Part shown: positions 4,950 through 5,626 of the stretch, in pieces
How the letters are laid out: every line of letters starts with the position of its first letter
How positions within the stretch are numbered: the stretch's first letter is position 1
NCBI GenBank assembly: GCA_012510625.1
Contig: JAAZHP010000172.1
Location: 1 to 5,626 of the forward strand
Source: Bacillota bacterium
Lineage (GTDB): Bacteria; Bacillota; Dethiobacteria; DTU022
Reading direction: 5' to 3'
DNA length: 5,626 nucleotides
Notes under the pieces: model-generated
Database searches by the model: none
What the model saw: only the letters and a program-made list of their open reading frames with translations
Told to the model about the DNA's origin: nothing
Translations under genes and position numbers: made by a program

Positions 4950-5626
4950 TTATCGAGAAGCTTAAACTCAATCCTTTCGGCGCTGTGAAAGAGAGAGTAT
5001 ACTCGTTCGAGCCGGGGCTGAATGTACTTTTCGGGCCCAATGAAGCCGGCAAGAGCACCCTGGTCAACGCCCTCTTTGCGGTCCTTTTTCTGCCGCCAGA
5101 CTTAAGAAGGAACTCTGAGGACTGGAAAAAATTTTTGGCGAGGTGCCTGCCCCATCCCGGAGGCGATACCTGCCGGGTAAGTTTGCAATTCCAGGATGGC
5201 GCCGGGGAGCGCGGCACCTACACCTGCTCCTGGGGAGAGCGTAGGGAAGCCCGCCTGCTGCTGGAAAACGGCGCCGAGATCAATAACCCCGCCGCTGTCC
5301 GGGAGCGGCTTTTACAGGCGCTCTCTTACGGCCGCGCCACATACGAGGCGGTGCTTTTCGCCCGCCAGGATGAGATGGAGCGCACCCTGGAAAGGCTTCG
5401 CCATGACGGCGAGGCGTCGCGCACTATTGCCGGAACTTTGCGGCGGGCTGTGATCGAGGCCGGCGGCGTCTCGCTGGAAGAACTGGAAGCGATCCTGGAA
5501 GAGACCTCCTGGGAGCTGCTCCAGAACTGGGACCTGGCGCGGGACGGCCCGAAAAACAACCGCGGCATCGACAACCCCTACATAAAGGGAGTGGGGCGGC
5601 TGCTGGCCGTTTATTACGAGAGCGAA
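4946..5626 (+). CDS. SbcC/Rad50/YhaN-like ATPase, N-terminal part (cut by window edge)
   Basis: An open frame of 227 codons with no stop before the right edge. It is the N-terminal half-ATPase of an SMC-like protein that would work with the upstream nuclease on DNA ends. Walker A GPNEAGKST is at 30-38, preceded by a typical first strand-turn (IEKLKLNPFGAV, 3-14) and FEPGLNVLFG. A Q-loop candidate, FARQDEME, places Gln141 where Rad50 proteins have theirs. From about 145 onward the chain becomes helical and charged, with a distinctive RGIDNPYIKGVGRLLAVYYE stretch at 206-225, probably just before the long coiled coil. The Walker B and signature motifs must lie beyond the window. The start ATG 4946 overlaps the nuclease stop as ATGA, with purine-rich GAGGTGAAGAG upstream, so translational coupling is likely. 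The NEAGKST form of Walker A resembles YhaN-type proteins more than classical SbcC, but the fragment cannot settle this. Confidence 0.85.
   Translation, partial: MIIEKLKLNPFGAVKERVYSFEPGLNVLFGPNEAGKSTLVNALFAVLFLPPDLRRNSEDWKKFLARCLPHPGGDTCRVSLQFQDGAGERGTYTCSWGERREARLLLENGAEINNPAAVRERLLQALSYGRATYEAVLFARQDEMERTLERLRHDGEASRTIAGTLRRAVIEAGGVSLEELEAILEETSWELLQNWDLARDGPKNNRGIDNPYIKGVGRLLAVYYESE

Noticed and set aside
5196..5453. 85-codon open frame in another frame inside the ATPase gene
   Set aside because: It lies wholly within the ATPase frame, which is open from 4946 to the edge and carries Walker A and the Q-loop. The alternative translation is low-complexity and rich in Ala, Pro and Arg.

Overview
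The window reads as chromosomal DNA from a moderately GC-rich bacterium, most likely an anaerobic or thermophilic Firmicute (class Clostridia, Peptococcaceae/Moorella-like). This assignment is an inference. It rests on strong purine-rich AGGAGG-type ribosome sites, a DUF401 membrane protein, an esterase very like Bacillus monoacylglycerol lipase, and a YhaO/YhaN-like nuclease pair. All five genes are on the + strand, and nothing suggests phage, insertion sequences, CRISPR or structural RNA genes.

Layout: (1) 24-1253 encodes a DUF401 polytopic membrane protein, followed by a good rho-independent terminator at 1327-1358. (2) 1454-2203 encodes a bMGL/Est30-type alpha/beta hydrolase with an intact Ser95-Asp196-His226 triad. 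(3) Only 20 nt later, 2224-3723 encodes a full-length glycerol kinase. Its only start that restores the conserved N-terminus is a rare ATT codon at 2224, 8 nt after a GGGGAGG ribosome site. A caller limited to ATG/GTG/TTG would begin at GTG 2353 and cut off the phosphate-binding DQGTT motif. (4) After a 104-nt gap with two alternative GC hairpins and an AT-rich patch, 3828-4949 encodes an SbcD/Mre11/YhaO-like metallophosphoesterase nuclease. (5) This overlaps by ATGA with a Rad50/SbcC/YhaN-like ATPase that starts at 4946 and runs off the right edge.

Functionally, genes 2 and 3 make a short route: the hydrolase is predicted to release glycerol from monoacylglycerol-type esters, and GlpK phosphorylates that glycerol to glycerol-3-phosphate. 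Genes 4 and 5 are an ATP-dependent DNA end-processing nuclease/ATPase complex. The DUF401 protein is separated from both by a terminator, and its substrate is unknown. The most notable points are the ATT start of glpK, the lipase-kinase coupling, and a GlpK regulatory loop that lacks the histidine phosphorylated by HPr in other Firmicutes.
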